Origin: Anoxybacillus pushchinoensis
Lineage (GTDB): Bacteria; Bacillota; Bacilli; Bacillales; Anoxybacillaceae
Direction: 5' to 3'
Assembly (NCBI RefSeq): GCF_900111795.1
Contig: NZ_FOJQ01000012.1
Span: 1-56,412 of the forward strand
Length of the DNA: 56,412 nucleotides
Shown: positions 7,703-17,834 of the stretch, piece by piece
Layout: every line of letters starts with the position of its first letter
Position numbering within the stretch: position 1 is the stretch's first letter
Position numbers and translations under genes: made by a program
The notes under the pieces: generated by a model
The model's database searches: none
What the model was told of the DNA's origin: nothing
The model's input: only the letters and a program-made list of their open reading frames with translations

Positions 7703-10700
7703 AGATTGTACGCTACGTTCCATTCTTGTCATCGGTTCTGGTCCGATCGTCATCGGTCAAGCAGCGGAGTTTGACTACTCTGGAACGCAAGGGTGTTTAG
7801 CGTTAAAAGAGGAAGGGTATCGCGTCATTTTAGCGAACAACAATCCGGCGACGATTATGACTGATGAAGTGCATGCCGATGCCGTCTATTTTGAGCCACT
7901 TACTGTCGAGAGCATGGAAAAAATTATCGCGAAAGAGCGACCCGATGGGCTATTGGCCACGCTTGGCGGCCAGACGGGGCTGAATTTAGCGTTTGCTTTA
8001 CACGAACGAGGCATTTTGCAAAAATATAACGTCCGCTTGCTCGGCACACCGATTGAATCGATTAAGCGCGGGGAAGATCGTGAAGCGTTTCGCGCTTTAA
8101 TGTATGAATTAAATGAACCTGTGCCAGAAAGTGAAATTGTAACAACGGTAGAAGAAGCGGTGCAGTTTGCTGAGCAAATCGGATTTCCAATTATCGTTCG
8201 TCCAGCGTATACGCTCGGTGGAACGGGGGGCGGCATCGCCGAAACGATGGATGAATTTATAAAGATTGTTGCGAAGGGGCTACGTGAAAGTCCGATTTCG
8301 CAATGTTTAGTCGAACGGAGCGTGGCAGGTTTTAAAGAAATTGAATATGAAGTGATGCGCGATCATACAAATACGTGCATTACTATTTGTAATATGGAAA
8401 ATATTGATCCTGTCGGCATTCATACGGGCGATTCGATCGTTGTCGCTCCGTCGCAAACGTTGACGGATGTAGAATATCATATGTTGCGCTCGGCAGCGAT
8501 TAAAATTATTTCTGCGCTTGGCGTTGTCGGCGGATGCAACATTCAATTTGCGCTTGATCCGACGAGCAAAAAATATTACTTAATTGAAGTCAATCCACGC
8601 GTCAGCCGTTCATCTGCGCTCGCATCGAAAGCGACTGGCTATCCGATCGCAAGAATGGCGGCGAAATTGGCGGTCGGCTACACGCTTGCCGAATTAATGA
8701 ATCCGGTGACAGGCCATACGTATGCGAGCTTTGAACCTGCGCTCGATTATGTTGTTGTGAAATTTCCGCGCTTCCCGTTTGATAAATTTCCGTTTGCCGA
8801 TCGTCGCCTCGGCACGCAAATGAAAGCGACCGGGGAAGTGATGGCGATCGATCGCAACTTTGAACGGGCGTTGCAAAAGGCGATTCATTCTCTTGAATTA
8901 GATCATATCGGCCTACATTCACCGGCGCTTGCGAACGAGTCGACGAAATCGTTAATTGACATCATCAAAAAAGGGGATGACCGCCGCTTTTTCGCTATAC
9001 TCGAGCTGCTTCGTCGCGGCATCCCAACGAGCGAAATACATGAGTGGACAAAAATTGACTTGTATTTTTTAACTCGTTTTGCTCAGCTCATTGCGCTTGA
9101 ACAACAGGCGAAAAACATAACGCTCGATACGGTAGATGAACGAACGTTTCGCACGTTGAAAGAGAAAGGGTTTTCCGATGCATATTTAGCTTATATATGG
9201 CATGTTGAGGAAAAAGATGTACGTGAAAAAAGAAAAGCATACGGCATTGTGCCCGCCTATAAAATGGTCGATACGTGTGCGGCAGAATTTTCAGCAGAAA
9301 CGTCATATTATTATTCGACATATTTTGGCGAAAGCGAAGTGCAAGCGAGCGACAAGCCGAAAATGCTTATTCTCGGCTCAGGACCGATTCGAATTGGGCA
9401 AGGGGTAGAGTTCGATTACGGCTCCGTTCATTGCGTGTACGCTTTGCAACAAGCAGGGTATGAAGCGATTTTAATAAACAACAATCCGGAAACGGTCAGC
9501 ACCGATTTCACCGTCGCAGACCGCTTGTATTTTGAGCCGCTAACCGTAGAAGATGTGTTAAATGTGATCGAGGCGGAAAACGTCGAAGCGGTCATCGTGC
9601 AATTTGGCGGACAGACGGCCATTAATTTAGCAAGCAAGCTAGAAACGTACGGCGTGTCAATCATCGGGATGAGCAGCGACGTGATCGATCAACTGGAAGA
9701 TCGCGAACGTTTTTACGAGTTGTTGCAGTCGCTCGGCATTCCGCACGTGAAAGGGACGATGGCAACGAACGAGACAGAATTATGGGAAAAGATCAATGAT
9801 ATTGGCTATCCGCTATTGCTCCGCCCGTCGTATGTGATCGGTGGACGAGGCATGCATATTGTTGAACATGAGCAACAGCTTTGTTCGCTCATCGAACAAG
9901 GAATTGTCTACCCGGTACTAATAGATGAATATATGCGCGCAAAAGAAGGGGAGCTCGATGCGATTTGTGACGGATATGACGTATTTGTTCCGACAATGAT
10001 CGAACATGTCGAAAAAACGGGCGTCCATTCCGGCGATAGTTATGCGCTCTTGCCTGCTCAATCGTTTACAGAAGAAGAGAAAAAGAAAATGATCGATTAT
10101 GCAAAGCGAATAACGAAACAGCTTCATTTTAAAGGGTTAATGAACGTTCAATTTATCGTTCGTAACGGCGAAGTATACGTCTTAGAAGTCAATCCACGCG
10201 CAAGCCGAACGGTGCCGATTGTGAGCAAAGTGACAGGTGTGCCGATGGTTCAACTAGCGACAAACATATTGCTTGGGAAATATTTGTCGGAATACGTCAT
10301 TCAATCTCCTTCTCTCTCGTATGTTGTCTTAAAATACCCTGTTTTTTCGACATATAAATTGCCGGGAGTCGATCCGCTCGTTGGCCCAGAAATGAAATCG
10401 ACGGGGGAAGGAATTAGCATCGCAAAAACAGTGCAAGAAGCGGCGTTAAAAAGCTTTTATCCGTACCTTGTAAAGAAAAAAGGGGCGCATGAAATATATG
10501 TGGACGCGCCAGAAAAGGCCGCATCGCTTATCGAAGCGGCGAAACGATTCGGTTTGACTGTTGTAACGGATGAGCCGTTTGAACAATGGCTTGAGAAAAA
10601 AGAGGCGCTCGCGTTTGTTAGTTTCATGCGCGATGACGAAAGCGTGCAGCGAAGAAAACAGGCGCTCGCTCGTCATTTGCTCGTATGTACGGAAGAAGAA

Positions 10701-10799
10701 ACAGCCCGTTTATTTTTCGAGGCACTCCAAACGGACGATTTTTCCGTATGTTCGATTCAACAATGGTTAAAAATGATGAAAGAAGTGGTGAAAAAGTGA
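7695..10799 (+). CDS. carB: Carbamoyl phosphate synthase large subunit (arginine-type)
   Basis: CarB makes carbamoyl phosphate from bicarbonate, ammonia and two ATP. The 1034-residue protein shows the internal duplication of the family: GSGPIVIGQAAEFDYSGTQ near residue 12 and GSGPIRIGQGVEFDYGS near 556. Each half has an ATP-grasp domain (for example ENVEAVIVQFGGQTAINLA in the second). A C-terminal regulatory domain begins around residue 930. Start ATG after AAAGGAG. The stop overlaps the argF GTG start. Confidence 0.95.
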   Translation: MPKDCTLRSILVIGSGPIVIGQAAEFDYSGTQGCLALKEEGYRVILANNNPATIMTDEVHADAVYFEPLTVESMEKIIAKERPDGLLATLGGQTGLNLAFALHERGILQKYNVRLLGTPIESIKRGEDREAFRALMYELNEPVPESEIVTTVEEAVQFAEQIGFPIIVRPAYTLGGTGGGIAETMDEFIKIVAKGLRESPISQCLVERSVAGFKEIEYEVMRDHTNTCITICNMENIDPVGIHTGDSIVVAPSQTLTDVEYHMLRSAAIKIISALGVVGGCNIQFALDPTSKKYYLIEVNPRVSRSSALASKATGYPIARMAAKLAVGYTLAELMNPVTGHTYASFEPALDYVVVKFPRFPFDKFPFADRRLGTQMKATGEVMAIDRNFERALQKAIHSLELDHIGLHSPALANESTKSLIDIIKKGDDRRFFAILELLRRGIPTSEIHEWTKIDLYFLTRFAQLIALEQQAKNITLDTVDERTFRTLKEKGFSDAYLAYIWHVEEKDVREKRKAYGIVPAYKMVDTCAAEFSAETSYYYSTYFGESEVQASDKPKMLILGSGPIRIGQGVEFDYGSVHCVYALQQAGYEAILINNNPETVSTDFTVADRLYFEPLTVEDVLNVIEAENVEAVIVQFGGQTAINLASKLETYGVSIIGMSSDVIDQLEDRERFYELLQSLGIPHVKGTMATNETELWEKINDIGYPLLLRPSYVIGGRGMHIVEHEQQLCSLIEQGIVYPVLIDEYMRAKEGELDAICDGYDVFVPTMIEHVEKTGVHSGDSYALLPAQSFTEEEKKKMIDYAKRITKQLHFKGLMNVQFIVRNGEVYVLEVNPRASRTVPIVSKVTGVPMVQLATNILLGKYLSEYVIQSPSLSYVVLKYPVFSTYKLPGVDPLVGPEMKSTGEGISIAKTVQEAALKSFYPYLVKKKGAHEIYVDAPEKAASLIEAAKRFGLTVVTDEPFEQWLEKKEALAFVSFMRDDESVQRRKQALARHLLVCTEEETARLFFEALQTDDFSVCSIQQWLKMMKEVVKK

Positions 10800-11740
10800 A
10801 TACGACAGCAACCGTTCAATTGAAAGGGAAAGATTTTTTAACATTAGCGAGCTATTCGAAAAAAGAAATTGAATATTTACTTCATTTAGCGCTTGAATTA
10901 AAAAGAAAGCAACAAAGTGGGGAAAAGTATACGCCGTTGAGCGGAAAAACGTTGGCGATGATTTTTGAAAAACCATCTACAAGAACGCGCGTGTCATTTG
11001 AAGTCGGCATGGTGCAATTAGGGGGGCATGCGCTTCATTTAAGCAGCCGCGATTTGCAAATTGGACGCGGCGAGACGATTGCCGATACGGCGCGCGTGCT
11101 GTCGCAATATGTGGATGGAATTATGATTCGCACATTCGAGCATGAAAAAGTAGAAGAGCTTGCTCATTACGCGACCATTCCGGTCATTAACGGCTTAACC
11201 GATGACGACCATCCGTGCCAAGCGCTTGCGGATTTATTGACAATTTATGAAGTAAAAGGAAAACTGCAAGGGTTAAAGCTCGCCTACATCGGTGACGGCA
11301 ACAATATGGCGCATGCGTTAATGTTAGCTGCCGCAAAAGTTGGCATGGATTGTGCTGTTGCTTCACCGAAAGGATATGAGCCGAAACAAGCGATTGTCAA
11401 TGAAGCGAAACAAATGGCGAGCGAAAGCGGAGCGACGATCGTTGTGACAAACGATCCGTACGAAGCAATTGCTGATGCGGATGTGGTGTACACAGACGTT
11501 TGGGCAAGCATGGGGCAAGAAGCGGAGGCGAACGAGCGCATGCACATTTTTGTCCCATTTCAAGTGAATGAAGCGCTCGTTCAACAGGCGAAAGACGATT
11601 TTATGTTTTTACATTGTTTGCCGGCACACCGCGGTGAAGAAGTGACAGAAGGTGTGATTGATGGAACGCAGTCTTACATTTTCCAACAGGCCGCCAATCG
11701 CCTTCACGCCCAAAAAGCGTTGCTCGTTTCATTGCTGTAG
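10796..11740 (+). CDS. argF: Ornithine carbamoyltransferase (anabolic)
   Basis: ArgF joins ornithine and carbamoyl phosphate to give citrulline. The 314-residue protein shows the carbamoyl phosphate motif PSTRTR, the HPCQ motif (DDHPCQALADLLT) and the ornithine-binding HCLP motif. The start is taken as the GTG at 10796, which overlaps the carB stop (GTGA). An open frame upstream lies inside carB and is not part of the protein. It ends the arg operon. Confidence 0.95.
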   Translation: MNTTATVQLKGKDFLTLASYSKKEIEYLLHLALELKRKQQSGEKYTPLSGKTLAMIFEKPSTRTRVSFEVGMVQLGGHALHLSSRDLQIGRGETIADTARVLSQYVDGIMIRTFEHEKVEELAHYATIPVINGLTDDDHPCQALADLLTIYEVKGKLQGLKLAYIGDGNNMAHALMLAAAKVGMDCAVASPKGYEPKQAIVNEAKQMASESGATIVVTNDPYEAIADADVVYTDVWASMGQEAEANERMHIFVPFQVNEALVQQAKDDFMFLHCLPAHRGEEVTEGVIDGTQSYIFQQAANRLHAQKALLVSLL

Positions 11741-11827
11741 TTTGTAGCGTTTGCCGTTATTTCTCATCATCGTTTTGCAGGGGAGAGGACATATTATAAA
11801 ATGAGCAAATGATGAGGAGGGGTACGG

Positions 11828-12007
11828 ATGGGACAAAGCCGACATTTTCGCCCGGGGCAAAAAGCGCCAAATAACGGCATATATATTGAAATTGGCGAGA
11901 CTGGCGACCAAGTGAAAAACCCGAAAAAATTGAAGCTAAAAGCAGGTGACCGTTTCCCTGAAACGTCAAACCATAACCGCATTTGGACATACTTTCCGAA
12001 ACCGTAA
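11828..12007 (+). CDS. yjzC: YjzC family small protein
   Basis: A 59-residue soluble protein, starting [14 protein letters not shown] and ending RIWTYFPKP, with GAGGAGGGG before the ATG. It matches the YjzC type, which follows argF in Bacillus subtilis as well. Function is unknown. Its stop codon abuts a strong terminator, so it has its own unit or is the tail of the arg transcript. Confidence 0.85.
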   Translation: MGQSRHFRPGQKAPNNGIYIEIGETGDQVKNPKKLKLKAGDRFPETSNHNRIWTYFPKP

Positions 12008-12036
12008 GCCATCCTTGCACAAGGATGGCTTTGCCA
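12007..12036 (+). terminator. Rho-independent terminator after yjzC
   Basis: AGCCATCCTT / AAGGATGGCT stem with a 4-base loop, followed by TTTGCC. The clpB -35 lies inside this stem. Confidence 0.8.
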
Positions 12037-12043
12037 TTATAAT
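12015..12043 (+). promoter_or_regulatory. Sigma-A promoter of clpB
   Basis: TTGCAC (12015-12020), exactly 17 bp, then TATAAT (12038-12043). The -35 overlaps the 3' half of the yjzC terminator. Confidence 0.7.
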
Positions 12044-12057
12044 ACATAATAGAAAAA

Positions 12058-12080
12058 GGTCAAATAAAGTCAAAGTCAAA
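12058..12080 (+). promoter_or_regulatory. CtsR operator in front of clpB
   Basis: GGTCAAATAAAGTCAAA matches the CtsR heptad direct repeat (RGTCAAA-NAN-RGTCAAA) exactly. A third GTCAAAG copy follows without spacer. It covers the expected transcription start, so heat-relieved repression of clpB by CtsR is likely. Confidence 0.88.
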
Positions 12081-12092
12081 GGGGTGAGTACG

Positions 12093-14675
12093 ATGAATAT
12101 GCAACAAATGACGGAAAAAGTGCAAGAAGCGTTCATGCGAGCTCAATCGTTGGCGGTGGAGAAGCAACATCAAGAGATTGACGTCGAGCACGTATGTATC
12201 GCGTTGTTAGAACAAGAAGACGGGCTTGCTCGGCGCATATGTGAAAAAATGTCCGTTTCGATTTCCGCGCTGCGCGATGAGTGGAATAAACAGCTAAATA
12301 AAAAGCCGCAAGTTCTCGCGAGCACAGAAGCGGGGAAAATATACGTAACGAGCCGTCTACAACAATGGATTGTGCGGGCAGAACAAGAAGCGAAACAAAT
12401 GAACGATGAATATATATCGGTTGAGCACTTGTTTCTTGCGCTCGTTGACGATCGAGAGGCGAAACCGATATTGTCGCGCTACGGCATCGACCGAGCGAAA
12501 CTGTTACAAACGATTATGGAAATAAGGGGGAATCAACGGGTGGTTAGTCCGCATCCAGAAGCGACATATGAAGCGTTGCAAAAATATGGCCGCGATTTAG
12601 TAGCGGAAGTGAAGGCAGGGAAAATTGATCCGGTCATTGGCCGCGATAGCGAAATTCGCCGTGTCATTCGCATTTTGTCACGTAAGACGAAAAACAATCC
12701 CGTTTTAATCGGTGAGCCGGGTGTCGGAAAAACGGCGATTGTCGAAGGATTAGCGCAACGCATCGTGCGAAAAGATGTGCCAGAAGGGTTAAAAGATAAA
12801 ACGATTTTTGCGCTAGATATGAGTGCATTGATTGCTGGCGCAAAGTTTCGCGGCGAGTTTGAAGAACGGTTAAAAGCGGTATTAAACGAAGTGAAAAAAA
12901 GCGAAGGGAGAATCATCTTATTTATTGACGAACTACATACGATCGTCGGCGCAGGACGGACGGATGGAGCGCTCGATGCCGGCAATATGTTAAAGCCGAT
13001 GCTTGCGCGCGGAGAATTGCATTGCATTGGAGCGACGACGCTTGATGAGTATCGTCAATATATTGAAAAAGACCCAGCGCTCGAACGCCGTTTCCAACAA
13101 GTGCTCGTTCAAGAGCCGACCGTCGAAGATACAATTTCGATTTTGCGCGGCTTAAAAGAGCGGTTTGAAATTCATCACGGGGTAAACATTCATGATGGGG
13201 CGCTCGTTGCGGCAGCGACGTTATCTGATCGGTACATTTCTGACCGCTTTTTGCCTGATAAAGCGATTGACTTAGTCGATGAAGCGTGCGCGATGATTCG
13301 TACGGAGATCGACTCGATGCCGACGGAGTTAGATGAAGTTATGCGCAAAATGATGCAGCTTGAAATTGAGGAAGCGGCGCTGAAAAAAGAACAAGATGAA
13401 GCAAGTAAACAGCGCTTACAAGCGTTGTCGCAAGAACTTGCGAATTTGCGCGAAAAAGCAAACGCGATGAAAGCGCAATGGGAAAAAGAAAAAGAAGCGA
13501 TTCAACACGTGCGCGCGCTCCGTGAACAGTTAGAAAAAGCAAAGCGCGAACTAGAAGAAGCGGAAAACAACTACGATTTAAATAAAGCGGCAGAATTGCG
13601 CCACGGCCGCATTCCGCAACTTGAAAAGCAATTAAAGCAACTTGAACAAAGCGAAAAAGAAAGACGATTGTTGCGTGAAGAAGTGACAGAAGAAGAAATC
13701 GCATCGATCGTATCAAAATGGACAGGCATTCCAGTCACTAAACTTGTTGAAGGTGAGCGTGAAAAATTGTTACGCTTAGCCGATATTTTACATGAGCGCG
13801 TCATCGGGCAAGATGAGGCGGTGGAACTTGTGAGCGATGCGGTGTTGCGCGCGCGTGCGGGCATGAAAGATCCGAATCGTCCGATCGGTTCATTTCTTTT
13901 CCTCGGTCCGACAGGCGTTGGGAAAACGGAATTAGCGAAAGCGTTAGCCGAGGCGCTTTTCGATAGCGAACAACAAATGATTCGCATCGATATGTCGGAA
14001 TATATGGAGAAACATGCGGTGTCTCGTTTAATTGGCGCCCCACCGGGATACGTTGGCTATGAAGAAGGTGGGCAGTTAACGGAGGCGGTGCGCAGAAAAC
14101 CGTATTCCGTCATTTTGTTTGATGAAGTGGAAAAAGCGCATCCAGAAGTGTTTAACATTTTGTTGCAAATGCTCGATGACGGCCGCATGACTGACTCGCA
14201 AGGAAGAACGGTCGACTTTAAAAATACGGTTGTCATTATGACGTCAAACATCGGCTCACATGCGTTGTTAGAAGCGGTCGATGCGCACGGAGACGTAAGT
14301 GAAGAAGCGCGCGAACAAGTGTTGAAACAATTGCGGATGCATTTTCGCCCAGAATTTTTAAACCGCATTGACGATATCGTCTTGTTTAAACCGTTAACGA
14401 TACGTGAAGTGAAAGGGATTGTAGATAAGTTTATGAAACAGCTAGAAGAGCGGCTCGCCGAACGCCATATTAAAGTGACGTTAACAGATGAGGCGAAAAC
14501 GTACATCGCTACACACGGATTTGACGCCGTATACGGTGCGCGCCCATTGAAGCGATTTATTCAAAAACATATTGAAACGAAGCTAGCACGCGAAATGATC
14601 GCTGGGCATATCGCCGATTACAGCACGATCACAATTGATGTGGAAGGAAATGAATTAGTCGTAAAAAAAGGATAA
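12093..14675 (+). CDS. clpB: ClpB disaggregase chaperone
   Basis: A cytosolic AAA+ hexamer that pulls proteins out of heat aggregates with DnaK. The 860-residue protein has an N-terminal Clp repeat domain (1-145), a first ATPase module (Walker [10 protein letters not shown], Walker B LFIDELHT), the long coiled M domain rich in Glu/Lys (about 395-530) and a second module ([25 protein letters not shown]). The M domain distinguishes it from ClpC, and there is no IGF-type ClpP loop. Start ATG at 12093 after AAAGGGGTG; another ATG two codons on is possible. Confidence 0.96.
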   Translation: MNMQQMTEKVQEAFMRAQSLAVEKQHQEIDVEHVCIALLEQEDGLARRICEKMSVSISALRDEWNKQLNKKPQVLASTEAGKIYVTSRLQQWIVRAEQEAKQMNDEYISVEHLFLALVDDREAKPILSRYGIDRAKLLQTIMEIRGNQRVVSPHPEATYEALQKYGRDLVAEVKAGKIDPVIGRDSEIRRVIRILSRKTKNNPVLIGEPGVGKTAIVEGLAQRIVRKDVPEGLKDKTIFALDMSALIAGAKFRGEFEERLKAVLNEVKKSEGRIILFIDELHTIVGAGRTDGALDAGNMLKPMLARGELHCIGATTLDEYRQYIEKDPALERRFQQVLVQEPTVEDTISILRGLKERFEIHHGVNIHDGALVAAATLSDRYISDRFLPDKAIDLVDEACAMIRTEIDSMPTELDEVMRKMMQLEIEEAALKKEQDEASKQRLQALSQELANLREKANAMKAQWEKEKEAIQHVRALREQLEKAKRELEEAENNYDLNKAAELRHGRIPQLEKQLKQLEQSEKERRLLREEVTEEEIASIVSKWTGIPVTKLVEGEREKLLRLADILHERVIGQDEAVELVSDAVLRARAGMKDPNRPIGSFLFLGPTGVGKTELAKALAEALFDSEQQMIRIDMSEYMEKHAVSRLIGAPPGYVGYEEGGQLTEAVRRKPYSVILFDEVEKAHPEVFNILLQMLDDGRMTDSQGRTVDFKNTVVIMTSNIGSHALLEAVDAHGDVSEEAREQVLKQLRMHFRPEFLNRIDDIVLFKPLTIREVKGIVDKFMKQLEERLAERHIKVTLTDEAKTYIATHGFDAVYGARPLKRFIQKHIETKLAREMIAGHIADYSTITIDVEGNELVVKKG

Positions 14676-14701
14676 ACGGACGAACGCCGTTTATCCTTTT
14701 T
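14670..14701 (+). terminator. Terminator between convergent clpB and yjzD
   Basis: GGATAAACGG / CCGTTTATCC stem followed by TTTTT, with A-rich sequence on the other side. It can serve both genes. Confidence 0.85.
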
Positions 14702-14879
14702 AATGATGCACAGGGTCGTTTGGAATAAGTTGAGCGATTGCGATAATGAGAACGGTTGCAATGACGGCGAGCGTCGTGCCCGTTGAGAAATGATAAGCGA
14801 CGCCAATCATTGAGCTGACGACGTATGTCACCATGTTAATTAATAAAAACGTCCAAAAAAACGTCCAAAAAATGCGCAT
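14700..14879 (-). CDS. yjzD: YjzD-type small membrane protein (DUF2929)
   Basis: A 59-residue protein starting MRIFWTFFWTFLLINM with two hydrophobic segments (about 4-26 and 34-50) and ending IPNDPVHH. It fits the DUF2929/YjzD type found at the same place in B. subtilis. AAAGGAGGG precedes the ATG. Function unknown; a membrane location is inferred from hydrophobicity. Confidence 0.82.
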   Translation of the reverse strand: MRIFWTFFWTFLLINMVTYVVSSMIGVAYHFSTGTTLAVIATVLIIAIAQLIPNDPVHH

Positions 14880-15019
14880 GTAACTCCCTCCTTTTACACT
14901 CTTTTTTATCTTAACATAAATGTTTGATGGGCGAAAACGAAAAAATTGTAACGCCTAGTACGTAAGAAAGAAAAACGCATACGATATATTGTACAATGAT
15001 GTGCGTAAGGTGGACAGCG

Positions 15020-15721
15020 ATGGCAGCGAAGCAACGATTTTTCCAATTTAGCGAGCAATGGTGTGCGATTCATATTCCAGATCGACCGAACGGATTTGCT
15101 TTATTGATTTTAGGGGATGTGTCTCATTTTGTCGATGACGAAACGAGCTTATGGATACAACATGCTGGAAAAAACAAGCTGTTACATGAACTACTACAAC
15201 GTGGGTACACGATTTTTTATTCCCATTTGTACGGTGCGAACTGGGGCAGTCCAAAAGCGGTGAAATTAGCCAAACAGCTTATGTATTATGTGCTAAAAAC
15301 AGAAATTTTAAATGAGCGCATTTACGTGTTGGCAGAAGGAATGGGTGCGCTTGTCGCATTGCCTTTTATGGATGATGTAGGCGATCATATACGAGCGGTG
15401 GCGTTATTGAATCCTTGCATATATTTACATGACCAGCTGCAATATGAAAAAGAACATAAATTTTTTTATAAACGGTTGATGCGGCAGTTGAAACAAGCGT
15501 ACGGAGAAGAGGACATGGAACGTCATATACAGCAGCCGAAACCGCCTGTTGTACCGGTAAAAATTTGGCAAGTGTCCGGCGTCAATCCTTATCCGCCGAC
15601 GATTCATGCGAGGGCGTACGCCCAGGCGTTTGGCGTACCTGTTTCGTATCATTTGCCTGAAAAAAAGTATACGTTTGCGCAAGAGATCCATACATTTTTC
15701 GAGCAGTATAATGACGTATAG
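15020..15721 (+). CDS. yjaU: YjaU-type alpha/beta-hydrolase-like protein
   Basis: A 233-residue protein with an alpha/beta-hydrolase-like layout. The position expected for the nucleophile elbow reads LAEGMGALVAL, where the usual serine of G-x-S-x-G is a glycine. Classical esterase activity is therefore doubtful. The start is placed at the ATG at 15020 after AAGGTGG; an ATG 24 bp upstream has no ribosome site. Gene order matches yjaU of B. subtilis, of unknown function. Confidence 0.75.
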   Translation: MAAKQRFFQFSEQWCAIHIPDRPNGFALLILGDVSHFVDDETSLWIQHAGKNKLLHELLQRGYTIFYSHLYGANWGSPKAVKLAKQLMYYVLKTEILNERIYVLAEGMGALVALPFMDDVGDHIRAVALLNPCIYLHDQLQYEKEHKFFYKRLMRQLKQAYGEEDMERHIQQPKPPVVPVKIWQVSGVNPYPPTIHARAYAQAFGVPVSYHLPEKKYTFAQEIHTFFEQYNDV

Positions 15722-15746
15722 CCCCCACACGCGTGGGGATTTTTTC
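15722..15746 (+). terminator. Terminator after yjaU
   Basis: CCCCAC / GTGGGG stem around ACGC followed by ATTTTTT. Confidence 0.8.
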
Positions 15747-15810
15747 TTTACGAATAAGAAATGAAGCAAGTAAAATAAGGGGGAAAAGAAAAAAGGAGTG
15801 TTGCATATTG

Positions 15811-16764
15811 ATGAGGCGATATATATTGTTTATGTTCGCACTAATTTTCATATTATCTTCTTGCGCTCCTGTACATATGTCATCTGGGAAACTACAAAAA
15901 GTCGGCATGCTCGTTTCGGATACGATCAATGACCAAGTATGGGGAACGAAAGGATATAAAGGGCTACTTCGTGTACAGGCAAAGTTTGGAGTAGAAGTGT
16001 TTTATCGAGAAGGAGTCGATTCAAAAGCAGCTGCTCAAAAGGCGGTCGAAGACTTTAAACGAAAAGGTGTCAATCTCATTTTCGGGCACGGTCAAGAATA
16101 CGGTGCTTATTTTGATGAGTTGGCTGAACAATATCCCGACATTCATTTTGTTTTTTTTAACGGAGAGGCGAAGAAAAAAAATGTGACGAGCTTAAACTTT
16201 GAAGGACATGCGATGGGCTTTTTTGGCGGCATGGTCGCCGGACATATGACGAAAACAAATAAAGTCGGCGTCATTGCTGCATTTGAATGGCAGCCAGAAG
16301 TAGACGGCTTTTTTGAAGGGGCGTCGTATGAAAAAAAAGACGTCCATGTCGACGTGGAGTATGTGCAAAGCTGGGATGATATTGATGCGGCACTAGCTAT
16401 ACTAGACCATATGATTCACGATGGTGTCGATGTTGTATATGCGGCTGGTGATACATTTAACGTCCCTGTTATTGAAAAAGTAAAAGAACACGGACTTTAT
16501 GCGATTGGCTATGTGACGGACCAATCGGATTTAGGGGAGAGAACGGTATTAACGAGCACTGTTCAACATGTAGATGAACTGTATGAACTTGCCGTAGAAA
16601 AGTTTATAAAAGGCGAGCTCGCGTCAGGGACGACGTACGTTGATTTTCAAGATGGCGTCATCGAAATGGGGACGTTCAGCCCGGTCGTTGATGAACCGTT
16701 CCAACAAAAAATAAAGAAGGCGGTTGAACGATATAAACAAACAGGAAAATTGCCGAATGAGTAA
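15811..16764 (+). CDS. med: Med-like BMP family lipoprotein (competence regulator)
   Basis: A 317-residue lipoprotein with a signal peptide and lipobox FILSSC (Cys18), followed by a PnrA/BmpA-type periplasmic-binding fold (VGMLVSDTINDQVWGTKGYKG, VVYAAGDTFNVPVI). Length and position equal those of Med, which in B. subtilis raises comK expression. The start ATG at 15811 follows AAAGGAG with a rather long spacer. The comZ gene that normally follows med is missing here. Ligand unknown; a nucleoside is possible from the family. Confidence 0.85.
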   Translation: MRRYILFMFALIFILSSCAPVHMSSGKLQKVGMLVSDTINDQVWGTKGYKGLLRVQAKFGVEVFYREGVDSKAAAQKAVEDFKRKGVNLIFGHGQEYGAYFDELAEQYPDIHFVFFNGEAKKKNVTSLNFEGHAMGFFGGMVAGHMTKTNKVGVIAAFEWQPEVDGFFEGASYEKKDVHVDVEYVQSWDDIDAALAILDHMIHDGVDVVYAAGDTFNVPVIEKVKEHGLYAIGYVTDQSDLGERTVLTSTVQHVDELYELAVEKFIKGELASGTTYVDFQDGVIEMGTFSPVVDEPFQQKIKKAVERYKQTGKLPNE

Positions 16765-16824
16765 AAGGGATGTCGAGCACATTCCTTATTTTTTTATTGC
16801 GCGAAATAAAAAAAGAAAGTAAAA

Positions 16825-16841
16825 TTAGTACCAAGTAATAA
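16825..16841 (+). promoter_or_regulatory. FapR operator upstream of fabH-fabF
   Basis: TTAGTACCAAGTAATAA closely matches the FapR consensus (TTAGTACCTGGTACTAA type). It indicates malonyl-CoA-sensitive repression of the fatty acid synthesis genes, as in B. subtilis. Confidence 0.82.
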
Positions 16842-16871
16842 AGTTTGATAATAAAAGGAGACGATATTTCC

Positions 16872-17804
16872 GTGAGTGCAGGAATTATTGGAATTGGACG
16901 GTATTTGCCAGAACGTATTGTGACGAATAAAGAGTTAGAACAACGAATGGATACGTCAGATGAATGGATTCGAACGCGAACAGGCATTGAAGAACGGCGC
17001 ATCGCTTCCGATGACATGGATACGTCCGATATGGGATATATCGCAGCGAAGCGTGCCCTTGACGATGCAGGCATTTCTCCTGAACAAATTGACTTGATTT
17101 TAGTGGCGACTGTGACACCAGATCGCGCGTTTCCGTCTGTCGCATGTATGCTGCAAGAGAAGCTCGGAGCGGTGCATGCGGCGGCTCTTGACGTCAGCGC
17201 CGCATGCGCGGGATTTATGTATGCGATGGTGACGGCAAAACAATTTATTGAGACGAATACGTACAAATATGTACTCGTCGTTGGGGTGGAAAAGTTATCA
17301 AAAATTGTTGATTGGAATGACAGAAATACAGCTGTATTGTTTGGCGACGGCGCAGGAGCGGTCGTGATGGGCAAAGTGTCTGAAGGACGAGGCATCGTGT
17401 CGTTTGAGCTCGGAGCGGACGGCACAGGTGGAAAATATTTATACGAAGACGATTACGTCGTCATGAACGGACGGGAAGTATTTAAGTTTGCGGTGCGCCA
17501 AATGGGCGAATCATGCATTCGCGTATTAGAAAAAGCCGGATTGACGAAAGCGGACGTTGACTTTTTAATCCCACACCAAGCGAACATTCGCATTATGGAG
17601 GCGGCACGCGAACGATTAGAACTGCCGATTGAACGCATGTCGATTACAGTAAACAAATATGGCAATACGTCAGCTGCTTCGATTCCTATTTCGATCGTTG
17701 AAGAAGTGGAAGCAGGGCGCATTCAAGATGACGATTTAATCATTATGGTCGGATTTGGCGGCGGTTTGACGTGGGGCGCTATCGCGTTGCGCTGGGGGAA
17801 ATAA
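16872..17804 (+). CDS. fabH: 3-oxoacyl-ACP synthase III
   Basis: FabH starts type II fatty acid synthesis by condensing acyl-CoA with malonyl-ACP; in bacilli it prefers branched primers. The 310-residue thiolase-fold protein has the triad Cys112 (DVSAACAGF), His (IPHQANIRI) and Asn ([10 protein letters not shown]). The start is a GTG at 16872, 11 bp after AAAGGAG; the family start (IGIGRYLPE soon after) supports it. Followed closely by fabF. Confidence 0.95.
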   Translation: MSAGIIGIGRYLPERIVTNKELEQRMDTSDEWIRTRTGIEERRIASDDMDTSDMGYIAAKRALDDAGISPEQIDLILVATVTPDRAFPSVACMLQEKLGAVHAAALDVSAACAGFMYAMVTAKQFIETNTYKYVLVVGVEKLSKIVDWNDRNTAVLFGDGAGAVVMGKVSEGRGIVSFELGADGTGGKYLYEDDYVVMNGREVFKFAVRQMGESCIRVLEKAGLTKADVDFLIPHQANIRIMEAARERLELPIERMSITVNKYGNTSAASIPISIVEEVEAGRIQDDDLIIMVGFGGGLTWGAIALRWGK

Positions 17805-17834
17805 CGGTGTATGATGAAAAAAAAGGAGTGATGA

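Noticed and set aside
12533-13027. 164-codon minus-strand frame inside clpB
   Set aside because: It is antisense to conserved ClpB ATPase sequence, has no ribosome site and its composition mirrors the sense codons.
16676-17425. 249-codon minus-strand frame across fabH
   Set aside because: Shadow of fabH; the Ser/Thr-rich translation and lack of a ribosome site show it is not a gene.
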